In this document: positions 1-7,383 of the stretch, in pieces
Layout of the letters: each line of letters starts with the position of its first letter
How positions within the stretch are numbered: position 1 is the first letter of the stretch
DNA from: Muribaculaceae bacterium
Lineage (GTDB): Bacteria > Bacteroidota > Bacteroidia > Bacteroidales > Muribaculaceae
Direction of reading: 5' to 3'
Assembly (NCBI GenBank): GCA_017391675.1
Contig: JAFOXR010000054.1
Span: 1 to 33,305, forward strand
DNA: 33,305 nt
Program-made: the position numbers and the translations under genes
Notes under the pieces: generated by a model
Seen by the model: the letters and a program-made list of their open reading frames with translations, nothing else
Told to the model about the DNA's origin: nothing
Databases searched by the model: none

Positions 1-1080
1 ATGGCTTGGGTGGCTGTGTTTTTGGTTAGTTTTTTGATAACTAACTTTTTGGTGCCGAATATTCTGTTGGCATCGCTTAGAAAACGGTTGATTGATATTC
101 CGAATAAGCGAAAGGTGCACACTGTGACTAGTTCGCGACTTGGGGGAGTGTCATTCTATCCTAGTATTATCGTGAGCGTGTGCCTTACGGTTACGGTAGG
201 CATGTGGCTTGACACTAAACTCATGAACGCTAATGTGTCTATGCAGTTCATGCTCACTTCGTGCGCTTGCTTCATAATGTATATCATCGGTCTTTTTGAT
301 GATGTCGTGGGTGTGCGTTACCGCACTAAGTTCATGGTGCAAGGACTGGCTGCGCTGCTCATCGTTTCTTCGGGCGTGTGGATTAACAATCTGCATGGCT
401 TCTGCGGAGTGTATGATGTTCCTGCGTGGATAGGTGTCCCGTTCTCTATGCTGTTGCTGGTATATATCATGAATGCAGTGAACCTTATAGATGGTATCGA
501 CGGACTGGCATCGGGGTTGAGCATGGTGGCTTTGATTGTGTACGGATTCTACTTTATTGAGGTTGGCGAAATGGCGCAGTCGTTGGTGGCTTTTGCTTCA
601 TTGGGCTGTCTGCTAGCTTTCTTCCGCTATAATGTGAGCGGTTTCCATCACAGGACTCTAAAGATCTTCATGGGTGATACCGGAAGTCTTGTCGTGGGTA
701 CAATCTTGGGTATATGTGCAATAAAGTTGACACAGGTTCGCGGTCATGCTGGATATGAAAATTACCCATTGCTTATGGCGTATTCGGTATTGGTTGTGCC
801 TTGTTTTGATGTGTTGCGTGTGATGATAAGCCGTCGTCGCCGTGGCAAGTCAATGTTTTTGCCTGACAAGAGTCACATTCATCACAAGTTGTTGGCACTA
901 GGGTTGAGTTCCCGTCGTAGCCTTATAACCATATTGCTGATATCTGTATCATTTATAACGATGAATGCGGTGCTTGATTACTTTATCGCATTGGAATGGA
1001 TTGTGCTTGTTGACATTGTGGTATTTACATGGCTCAATATGTATATTTCAAAGAAGATTACGGATAAAGAACGCGAATAA
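1..1080 (+). CDS. WecA/MraY-family undecaprenyl-phosphate glycosyl-1-phosphate transferase
   Basis: An integral membrane enzyme that would move a sugar-1-phosphate from a UDP-sugar to undecaprenyl phosphate, the first lipid-linked step of O-antigen, capsule or enterobacterial-common-antigen-type glycans. The protein has about ten hydrophobic segments and the family signatures: SRLGGVSF near residue 46, the Mg-binding GLFDDVVG near residue 98, NLIDGIDGLASG near residue 161, FMGDTGS near residue 224, and the cytoplasmic HIHHKLL near residue 295. This places it in the WecA/TagO branch rather than true MraY. The ATG is the first base of the window. Its N-terminus looks like a normal family start, but an upstream in-frame start cannot be excluded. 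The sugar substrate (GlcNAc or another HexNAc) cannot be read from the sequence. A strong terminator follows, so it is probably not cotranscribed with the next genes. Confidence 0.9.
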   Translation: MAWVAVFLVSFLITNFLVPNILLASLRKRLIDIPNKRKVHTVTSSRLGGVSFYPSIIVSVCLTVTVGMWLDTKLMNANVSMQFMLTSCACFIMYIIGLFDDVVGVRYRTKFMVQGLAALLIVSSGVWINNLHGFCGVYDVPAWIGVPFSMLLLVYIMNAVNLIDGIDGLASGLSMVALIVYGFYFIEVGEMAQSLVAFASLGCLLAFFRYNVSGFHHRTLKIFMGDTGSLVVGTILGICAIKLTQVRGHAGYENYPLLMAYSVLVVPCFDVLRVMISRRRRGKSMFLPDKSHIHHKLLALGLSSRRSLITILLISVSFITMNAVLDYFIALEWIVLVDIVVFTWLNMYISKKITDKERE

Positions 1081-1108
1081 CAGTCATTCTGAAGCCCTAA
1101 TGAGATAT

Positions 1109-1141
1109 GAGGTCGGTGCCGGTGGTGCCGACCTCTTTTTT
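1109..1141 (+). terminator. Rho-independent terminator after the WecA-like gene
   Basis: GAGGTCGG (1109-1116) pairs perfectly with CCGACCTC (1128-1135) across an 11-nt loop that can itself pair partly. Six T follow (1136-1141). It lies 29 bp after the stop codon and separates the transferase gene from the downstream envelope operon. Confidence 0.9.
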
Positions 1142-1258
1142 GTTGAATGCCATGAGTCTCATGGATTTAGGTGCTTGAAGTTGGTGGCTTATTGAGCTGG
1201 TTTTGCGTAAATATGGCATTGTGTGTAATAAAAGCAAAGTTGTATTAAATAATTTAGT

Positions 1259-1266
1259 TAATTTTG
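1259..1266 (+). promoter_or_regulatory. Candidate Bacteroides-type -7 box for the envelope operon
   Basis: TAATTTTG matches TAnnTTTG and lies about 50 bp before the first operon gene. The nearest TTG upstream (1240-1242) is only 16 bp away instead of about 20, so the -33 match is poor. It is the only match to the consensus noticed in this AT-rich 227-bp gap. Confidence 0.45.
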
Positions 1267-1313
1267 CGTTATATTAAATAGGGTTATTATGGCCTTATGT
1301 TAGATTTTTGGAA

Positions 1314-2303
1314 ATGAACATGTTCCGACATATCTGCTACGCGGTTTTGGCAATATTGTGCTTAAGCTGTTCTAAATCTTTGGATTTGGGACAGCCCGTA
1401 GTTGATGTTGAGATGTTTGATGCCGATGCTGAATATATCATTGTTATAGGTGATATACAGCAATACACTTATGAAGAGGCGACATTGCCATTCCTGGAGT
1501 ACACTATGCGTTGGATTTATTTGGCAAAGGAAGCAGGAATGAATATCAAGTGCATTCTTCAGGTGGGTGACATAACGCAAGAAAACAAAAAGAAGGAGTG
1601 GCAAGCTTTTCATGAATTGACAGCTGCGGTAGCAAAGGAAATCCCTTATGCGGCTTGCACAGGCAATCATGATTATAGCTGGGGCGATAATAACGAGATA
1701 TTGAGCCGTGACAATACTTATTTCACAAAGTATGTTACATTCGACGGAGCAAAGGCTGAAGTCATTGCGCGCTACGAGCCGGACCGAATGGAGAACATCG
1801 TTGTGAGGAACAGCATATTCGGAACCAGTTATGACATTCTGGTCTTGGAGTTTGGTCCTCGTACCGAGGTGATAGAGTGGGCAAATGAATATGTAAAATC
1901 CAATCCAGGCATTAAGTACATATTGCTTACGCATGAGTTCTTGACTAGTGATGGCGAACTGGTATCCAATGGTTCGTACGCAGAATCTCAGTTGCGCAAT
2001 ACCACATGGAGTTCGCCTGAGCAATTGTGGAATACACTTGTGGCTGGCAATGACAATATCGCATGTGTGGTGTGTGGTCATAACGGATTCTCAAGAATTC
2101 GTCTGGCTGCTAATGATGCAGGGCGAGAAGTGCCTCAGATACTGTTTAATTTGCAGTATCAGGTAAATGGAGGCGACGGAATGATAGAAATATGGGAAAT
2201 GAAAGAGGATAGCGACAGCGTAAATGTAGGGGTATATAACACCATAAGGAACAGATGGGTTGATACTCCTGAAACCTCTTTTAAATTCAAATACAGATAT
2301 TGA
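1314..2303 (+). CDS. Calcineurin-like metallophosphoesterase, probable lipoprotein
   Basis: A predicted binuclear-metal phosphoesterase on the periplasmic side of a membrane. The N-terminus is a hydrophobic signal ending in LCLSC, with Cys19 (counted from ATG 1314) as the likely lipidated residue. The core shows the family motifs in order: GDIQ, GDIT, GNHDY, THEF and CGHNG. The first motif has Gln where the classic D-x-H has His, and the last has GHNG instead of GHxH, so metal binding may differ from the textbook enzyme. The reading frame also opens at a TTG at 1308, but ATG 1314 or 1320 gives a better signal peptide. It overlaps the next frame at a TTGA junction. As first gene of an operon with a nucleotidyltransferase, flippase and LicD, it may trim or recycle phosphate substituents. 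The substrate is unknown. Confidence 0.8.
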   Translation: MNMFRHICYAVLAILCLSCSKSLDLGQPVVDVEMFDADAEYIIVIGDIQQYTYEEATLPFLEYTMRWIYLAKEAGMNIKCILQVGDITQENKKKEWQAFHELTAAVAKEIPYAACTGNHDYSWGDNNEILSRDNTYFTKYVTFDGAKAEVIARYEPDRMENIVVRNSIFGTSYDILVLEFGPRTEVIEWANEYVKSNPGIKYILLTHEFLTSDGELVSNGSYAESQLRNTTWSSPEQLWNTLVAGNDNIACVVCGHNGFSRIRLAANDAGREVPQILFNLQYQVNGGDGMIEIWEMKEDSDSVNVGVYNTIRNRWVDTPETSFKFKYRY

Positions 2304-2308
2304 AAAAA

Positions 2309-4123
2309 ATGCAAGCGATAATACTAGCAGCAGGAATGGGACGCCGTTTGGGCGAACTGACAAAAAATAACACAAAATGCATGGTTGAGGTCAATGGAAT
2401 ACCATTGATAGACCGTCTGTTGTCGCAATTGAGCGCGTTGGAATTGTCACGAGTAGTAATCGTGGTAGGCTATGAAGGCGAGAAACTCAAGCGCCATATA
2501 GGCGACCGTTATGATTCTGGCCTTAAAATAGAGTATATTGATAATCCTATATATGACAAGACTAACAATATCTATTCTTTAGCTCTTGCAAAAGACAAGA
2601 TGCTAGAGCAAGATACCTTGCTTATAGAGTCCGATCTTATTTTTGAGGACAATATGTTCCGCTTGATTCTGGACAATCCTTATCCTAACTTGGCTTTGGT
2701 TGCCAAGTATGAACCCTGGATGGACGGAACGATGGTGCGCATAGATGAAAATTGCAACATCTTGGATTTCGTTCCTAAGCATCTGTTCAACTATAATGAA
2801 ACCGATTCTTATTATAAGACAGTAAATATCTATAAATTCAGCAAGGACTTCTCAGCCAATGTATATATCCCGTTCATGGAGGCATATACCAGAGCGCTGG
2901 GAAATAATGAGTATTATGAACAGGTGTTAAGGGTTATCACATTCCTTGACAAACTTGAACTGAAAGCGCTTCCAATAGGAGACGAGCGGTGGTATGAAAT
3001 AGATGATGTTCAGGACCTCGATATAGCCGAAACAATCTTTGCTGAAGGAAAAGAACAATTGGGTAAGTACATGAAGCGCTTTGGCGGATATTGGCGTTTC
3101 CCTAAAGTTCTGGATTTCTGTTACCTGGTTAATCCTTATTTCCCGCCTCAAAAAATGAGATGTGAATTGCGCGCCAACTTTGACAAACTATTGACTGAAT
3201 ATCCGTCGGGAATGGCCGTAAACTCACTGTTGGCTGGAAAATATTTTGGCATCAATAGAGCACATGTGTGTGTTGGTAATGGAGCAGCCGAACTCATTAA
3301 GGCCTACATTGAAAAGTACGCACAGGGGAAAACCGGGGTGGTGTATCCAACCTTTGAAGAATATCCCAATAGGGCTGTTGCCGATAATCTAGTCAAGTTC
3401 ATTCCAGGCAATAAGGATTTCTCTTATACGGCAAGAGACATCATAGAATTCTTTACCGATAAGGGCTTGTCTACATTATTGCTCATCAACCCCGACAATC
3501 CTTCGGGCAATTATATCCCGAAGTGTGATTTGCTAGAACTTATAGCATGGACAAAGGCGCAATGTATCACATTGCTGGTTGATGAAAGCTTCGTGGATTT
3601 TACAACCGGAGGAGCCGAAAATACTTTGCTAAGAGATGAAGTGCTTGCAGCCAACACTCATCTGGTAGTAGTTAAGTCAATCAGCAAATCCTATGGAGTG
3701 CCAGGTTTGCGCTTGGGAGTTATTGCATCGGGGAATAAGGACTTGATTTCTAGCTTGAAGAAAGAAGTCGCTATATGGAATATCAATTCGTTTGCTGAGT
3801 ATTACATGCAGATATTTGGCAAATATGAAAGTGAATATCATGTTGCATGCAAGAAATTTGTAGAGGAGCGCACCCGTTTCTATAAAGAACTGTGCTCAGT
3901 ACCGTACTTGCGGGTAATACCATCGCAAGCCAATTATTTCTTGTGTGAAATTACAGATAAATATACATCGAGTGAATTGGCCGAAACGCTGTTGTCAAGA
4001 TATAATATCCTTATTAAGGATTGTGGCAGTAAATCGGCATTTGCAGGTAGCAATTATATCCGAATCGCTGTGCGCGACCAAGCCGATAACGATATGTTGC
4101 TTGCCGCATTAAAAACATTGTAA
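2309..4123 (+). CDS. Fusion: cytidylyltransferase-like domain + CobD/HisC-type PLP enzyme
   Basis: A two-domain cytoplasmic enzyme. Residues 1-240 form a sugar-phosphate/phosphocholine-type nucleotidyltransferase: AAGMGRRLGELT for nucleotide binding, Lys in the NNTKCMVEVNG segment, TNNIYSL, a metal-binding ESD, and a C-terminal EIDDVQDLD. This resembles LicC-type CTP:phosphocholine cytidylyltransferases. Residues 260-604 are a fold-type-I PLP enzyme with NPDNPSG, DESFVDF, the Schiff-base Lys460 in SISKSYGVPGLRLG, and a terminal IRIAV arginine. The segment WNINSFAEYY is closer to the W-x-V-N pattern of CobD (threonine-phosphate decarboxylase) than to histidinol-phosphate aminotransferase. Inference: the PLP half makes a phospho-amino-alcohol and the N-terminal half activates it as a CDP ester. 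A TTG at 2300 overlaps the previous stop (TTGA). ATG 2309 gives the usual family start MQAIILAAG. True aminotransferase activity remains possible. Confidence 0.85.
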   Translation: MQAIILAAGMGRRLGELTKNNTKCMVEVNGIPLIDRLLSQLSALELSRVVIVVGYEGEKLKRHIGDRYDSGLKIEYIDNPIYDKTNNIYSLALAKDKMLEQDTLLIESDLIFEDNMFRLILDNPYPNLALVAKYEPWMDGTMVRIDENCNILDFVPKHLFNYNETDSYYKTVNIYKFSKDFSANVYIPFMEAYTRALGNNEYYEQVLRVITFLDKLELKALPIGDERWYEIDDVQDLDIAETIFAEGKEQLGKYMKRFGGYWRFPKVLDFCYLVNPYFPPQKMRCELRANFDKLLTEYPSGMAVNSLLAGKYFGINRAHVCVGNGAAELIKAYIEKYAQGKTGVVYPTFEEYPNRAVADNLVKFIPGNKDFSYTARDIIEFFTDKGLSTLLLINPDNPSGNYIPKCDLLELIAWTKAQCITLLVDESFVDFTTGGAENTLLRDEVLAANTHLVVVKSISKSYGVPGLRLGVIASGNKDLISSLKKEVAIWNINSFAEYYMQIFGKYESEYHVACKKFVEERTRFYKELCSVPYLRVIPSQANYFLCEITDKYTSSELAETLLSRYNILIKDCGSKSAFAGSNYIRIAVRDQADNDMLLAALKTL

Positions 4124-4126
4124 TAT

Positions 4127-5077
4127 ATGAAGATTCTTAATCATAAACAGATAGAGGCATTGGGGATTTCTCCCAAGACATGCTTTGAATGGATAAAGGA
4201 AAGTTTTAGCTTAAAGGAAAAAGCCCAGCTGCCTGCAAAAATAAGTTTGCATCCGCAAGGCAATGACTTTTTTAATTCAATGCCATGTGTACTGCCTTCT
4301 CCAAGTGACTATTTCGGGATAAAGGTTGTGCATCGCATCAAAGGTGCCACTCCTGCTCTAGGCGGAGATATCTTATTATATAATTCTCGCACTGGGGAAC
4401 TGTTGGCATTATTGGATTCCGACTGGATTACAACGATGCGTACAGGTGCAGTTGCGGTACTTGCTATCCAGACGCTGCGTCAGTCGCAAGCGAAGGTTTA
4501 TGGTTTTGTCGGTCTAGGCAATACAGCAAGATCTACGATGCTGAGCTTGCTGGAAAACGAACCAGATGTGAGGCATAAAGTGCTGCTGTTCAGGTATAAG
4601 AATCAGGCCGAACTTTTTGTTGAGCGATTCTCTGCCTATGATAATGTCGAATTCACTATCGTAGACGACATGAAGACATTGGTGAGCGAATCTGATGTAA
4701 TTGTGAGCTGTGTGACCGAGGTAGATGGTTTGCTATGTGAAGACGATACTTGTTTCAAGGAAGGATGTCTAGTTGTGCCAGTTCACACACGAGGCTTCCA
4801 GAATTGTGATTTGTTCTTTGACAAAGTGTTTGCCGATGATACTGACCATGTGAGGGATTTCCGGTATTTCAACCGATTCAAGAAGTATGCCGAACTGCAA
4901 GATGTCTTGTCAGGTAAGAACGCTGGTAGAGAAAATGACTCAGAGCGTATCTTGAGTTACAATATAGGCCTTGCTATCCATGATGTGGTTTTTGCATCTA
5001 AGATATACGAATCCTTGAAAGACAGCGATACAGCCGATTTTGAGATGCAGAGAAATACCGATAAATTTTGGATCTAA
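4127..5077 (+). CDS. Ornithine cyclodeaminase / mu-crystallin family protein
   Basis: An NAD(P)-dependent family that includes ornithine cyclodeaminase, alanine dehydrogenases, imine reductases and SbnB. Visible signatures: the substrate-side GIKVVHRIKG near residue 66, MRTGAVAVLA near residue 104, the Rossmann loop GFVGLGNTARS near residue 125, and FADDTDHVRDF near residue 236. At 316 residues it is about the usual length. It starts 3 bp after the fusion gene and sits before a flippase and LicD, so it should act on a small amine or amino acid of the same pathway. A role in general proline metabolism seems unlikely here. One option is making or oxidising an amino-acid precursor of the phospho-amino-alcohol (SbnB of this family works on an O-phosphoserine-derived adduct). 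The reaction cannot be fixed from sequence. Confidence 0.82.
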   Translation: MKILNHKQIEALGISPKTCFEWIKESFSLKEKAQLPAKISLHPQGNDFFNSMPCVLPSPSDYFGIKVVHRIKGATPALGGDILLYNSRTGELLALLDSDWITTMRTGAVAVLAIQTLRQSQAKVYGFVGLGNTARSTMLSLLENEPDVRHKVLLFRYKNQAELFVERFSAYDNVEFTIVDDMKTLVSESDVIVSCVTEVDGLLCEDDTCFKEGCLVVPVHTRGFQNCDLFFDKVFADDTDHVRDFRYFNRFKKYAELQDVLSGKNAGRENDSERILSYNIGLAIHDVVFASKIYESLKDSDTADFEMQRNTDKFWI

Positions 5078-5110
5078 AAAAAACAGTTGGCGGAGCGTTA
5101 GAGTGAATTC

Positions 5111-6544
5111 ATGAGTGCGTCAAGTTCAAAAACAGTATCAGGAATATTGTGGTCGGCAGTGGATCGCTTCGGCAATGTGCTGTTGCAGTTTCTGCTGAAC
5201 CTGGTTCTTGCTCGCCTGCTAACTCCCGAGGACTATGGTTGTGTGGGTATGCTTGCCATATTCATAGCCGTATCGCAGACACTTATTGACGGAGGTTTCT
5301 GCTCAGCACTGATACAGAAACAAGATGTCACTTCAAAGGATTATTCTACAATTTTCTATTGGAATATAGCTTTCTCAGGTATATTGTATGCAATACTGTA
5401 TGCGATATCTCCTGCTGTATCTGAATTTTTCAATATGCCGATACTATGTGAAGTGTTGAGGACACTTGGCTTGGTGCTGCCCGTTAGCTCGCTTGGACTT
5501 GTGCAGCGCGTGCAGTTGAGAAAACAGCTTAAAATCAAGCAACTGGCAGTAGTAAACATATCGTCACTTGTAATATCGGCAATAATATCCATAAGAATGG
5601 CATTCATGGGTTATGGGGTGTGGAGTCTTGTAGCGTTGCAGATATTCAACAACCTTATAGCAAGTGTGGTATTCTGGTTTATAACCAAGTGGAAACCGAT
5701 GCTTTATTTTTCGGTGGCCAAGCTTAAAAGTTTGTTTAGCTTTGGCGGATATCTGTTAGCGGCATCGATATTGCAGGAATTCAGCAAGAATATGCAAGGC
5801 GTAATCATAGGGCACAAGTTTTCGGCACTGGAAATGGGACTGTATTCGCAGGCTAAGAAACTGGAGGAAGTGGCTTGTTCAACCTTTGCCCAAGTGATAG
5901 TTCAAGTTATGTTCCCCGTGTATTCCGAGATTCAGGATAATCTGGAGAAGTTGAGAGGCATGCTAAGGGATAATATTCGGCTAATTGCATTTGCCATATT
6001 CCCTATAATGGTAGTGCTTGTAATCGTAGCCGAAGATTTGATACCATTCTTGCTAGGCGACAAATGGCTGCCAGTGGTGCCTTATTTCCAGGTCTTGTGT
6101 CTTGGCGGATTCTTTACCTGCTTGCAGAATGTGAATTTCTATGCTGTGGCGGCCATTGGCAAGAGTGACACGCTTTTCCGTTGGAGTTTCTATAAGTGGG
6201 GTATGCTCATATTCCTTCTCTTGGCAGGAGTGCATTGGGGCATTTATGGAGTGCTTTTGAGTGTGGTGTTGAGTGAGTTCAACATTTTTATGGTCAATGC
6301 CCTGCTGGTTAAAAAGTATCTTAAAATGCCGTTGTCTACTCAATTGCTAGCCTGCTTGCCTTCGTTGTTGATATCGATGCTGGCGGGTGCTGCAATTGCC
6401 GTTGTAGGCTATTATGTAGAAATTCATTTTCTTTTCAGAGTTATATTCTTCTTCATAATTTATTTTAGTTCGGCTTATTTGTGTAACTTTGCAGTGTTAA
6501 AAGATTTGCGAAGAATACGCAAGAGCATCTTTAATAAAATATGA
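5111..6544 (+). CDS. Wzx-type polysaccharide flippase
   Basis: A 477-residue membrane protein of the MOP superfamily (lipopolysaccharide biosynthesis / RfbX branch). It has about 12-14 hydrophobic segments and the typical N-terminus: GILWSAVDRFGNVLLQFLLN followed by LARLLTPEDYG. It would flip undecaprenyl-pyrophosphate-linked glycan, here perhaps carrying a phospho-substituent, to the periplasm. It starts 33 bp after the cyclodeaminase-family gene and overlaps the LicD gene by ATGA, so the two are probably translationally coupled. The gap before it shows no promoter-like box. A short basic tail ends the protein. No polymerase (Wzy) or glycosyltransferase lies in the visible operon, so the flipped unit must be assembled by enzymes encoded elsewhere. 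Confidence 0.9.
   Translation: MSASSSKTVSGILWSAVDRFGNVLLQFLLNLVLARLLTPEDYGCVGMLAIFIAVSQTLIDGGFCSALIQKQDVTSKDYSTIFYWNIAFSGILYAILYAISPAVSEFFNMPILCEVLRTLGLVLPVSSLGLVQRVQLRKQLKIKQLAVVNISSLVISAIISIRMAFMGYGVWSLVALQIFNNLIASVVFWFITKWKPMLYFSVAKLKSLFSFGGYLLAASILQEFSKNMQGVIIGHKFSALEMGLYSQAKKLEEVACSTFAQVIVQVMFPVYSEIQDNLEKLRGMLRDNIRLIAFAIFPIMVVLVIVAEDLIPFLLGDKWLPVVPYFQVLCLGGFFTCLQNVNFYAVAAIGKSDTLFRWSFYKWGMLIFLLLAGVHWGIYGVLLSVVLSEFNIFMVNALLVKKYLKMPLSTQLLACLPSLLISMLAGAAIAVVGYYVEIHFLFRVIFFFIIYFSSAYLCNFAVLKDLRRIRKSIFNKI
6484..6491 (+). promoter_or_regulatory. Possible internal -7 box before the LicD gene
   Basis: TAACTTTG, a full TAnnTTTG match, lies inside the 3' end of the flippase gene, about 50 bp before the LicD start. 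No convincing -33 box is present at 20 bp. It could allow separate LicD transcription or be chance. Confidence 0.3.
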
Positions 6545-7368
6545 TTAGCGAAGAACAGCAAACAGAACTGCGAAAGCGTTTCAATCCCGACGGCTCAACG
6601 CTGAGGGCTATGCAGCTGAAGATGGTTGAAATGCTTGAATATTTCGACAGTATCTGCAAACAGCATAATATCAAGTACTGGTTAAGTTCGGGCACACTGC
6701 TAGGGGCGGTGCGCCATGGAGGCTTTATCCCTTGGGACGATGACCTTGATGTGGAAATGTTTGAAGAGGATTACCATAAGTTCTGCGAGGTTTTCAAGAA
6801 CATACAGAGCGATGATTATGCGTTGCAAACTCATGAAACTGATCCCGATTTTTATTATCCATGTGCAAAATTGAGGGATTTGCATTCGCATATAGAAGAG
6901 ATATACCGATTTGATTTGCGCTATAAGTACCGTGGGATTTTCATAGACATTTTCTGTCTGGAACCGTCATCGTCGGGAGTTGTGCTTAAACTCACTGGCG
7001 GATTGCAGAATAAGGTGCTGTATAATCTTACTAAAATAGAGAATCGCGCATTGCGCAATATGCTGGTTAAGCCATTGAATTGGGTGTTGTCTAGTGCCGT
7101 TTATCCCGTTCTTTCATTCTTGTCAAGAAAATGCAGTGATGGCAAGACATACAGGCATCGCATGGGAATGAATTTCATGAAGGCTAGATATCTAGATGAC
7201 TTGCTCCCGTTGACGACAGTCACTTTTGAAGGCCATGAGTTTCCGGCTCCTGCCAATACTGATAATTATCTAAGAAAAATATATGGCGATTATATGCGTC
7301 TTCCCGATATAGATAAGATAGAGGTCCATGCCGTTAAGGTTGACTTCTTTAAAAGTGAAAAAGCCTGA
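6541..7368 (+). CDS. LicD-family phosphotransferase
   Basis: LicD/FKRP-type nucleotidyltransferase-fold enzymes move a phospho-alcohol (phosphocholine, and in eukaryotic relatives ribitol-phosphate) from a CDP ester to a glycan. The hallmark is clear: YWLSSGTLLGAVRHGG then IPWDDDLDVEM, with the metal-binding DDDLD at residues 66-70. At 275 residues the length is typical. The start overlaps the flippase stop (ATGA). Together with the LicC-like domain of the fusion gene it completes an activate-and-transfer pair, although no choline kinase or choline transporter (LicA/LicB) is present. The substituent is therefore probably not choline. The stop codon lies inside the stem of a shared terminator. 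Confidence 0.9.
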   Translation: MISEEQQTELRKRFNPDGSTLRAMQLKMVEMLEYFDSICKQHNIKYWLSSGTLLGAVRHGGFIPWDDDLDVEMFEEDYHKFCEVFKNIQSDDYALQTHETDPDFYYPCAKLRDLHSHIEEIYRFDLRYKYRGIFIDIFCLEPSSSGVVLKLTGGLQNKVLYNLTKIENRALRNMLVKPLNWVLSSAVYPVLSFLSRKCSDGKTYRHRMGMNFMKARYLDDLLPLTTVTFEGHEFPAPANTDNYLRKIYGDYMRLPDIDKIEVHAVKVDFFKSEKA

Positions 7369-7383
7369 TTTTTCAGGCTTTTT
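7358..7383. terminator. Bidirectional terminator shared by the LicD gene and the argE-like gene
   Basis: AAAAAGCCTGA (7358-7368) pairs perfectly with TCAGGCTTTTT (7373-7383) around a TTTT loop, giving A and T tracts on both sides. It contains the LicD stop codon (7366-7368), and its last base is the first base of the complement of the minus-strand stop codon (7383-7385). It thus serves both converging genes. Confidence 0.9.

Noticed and set aside
1362-2081. 239-codon open frame on the minus strand opposite the phosphoesterase
   Set aside because: The product has no recognisable motif, while the opposite strand has a clear signal peptide and phosphoesterase motifs.
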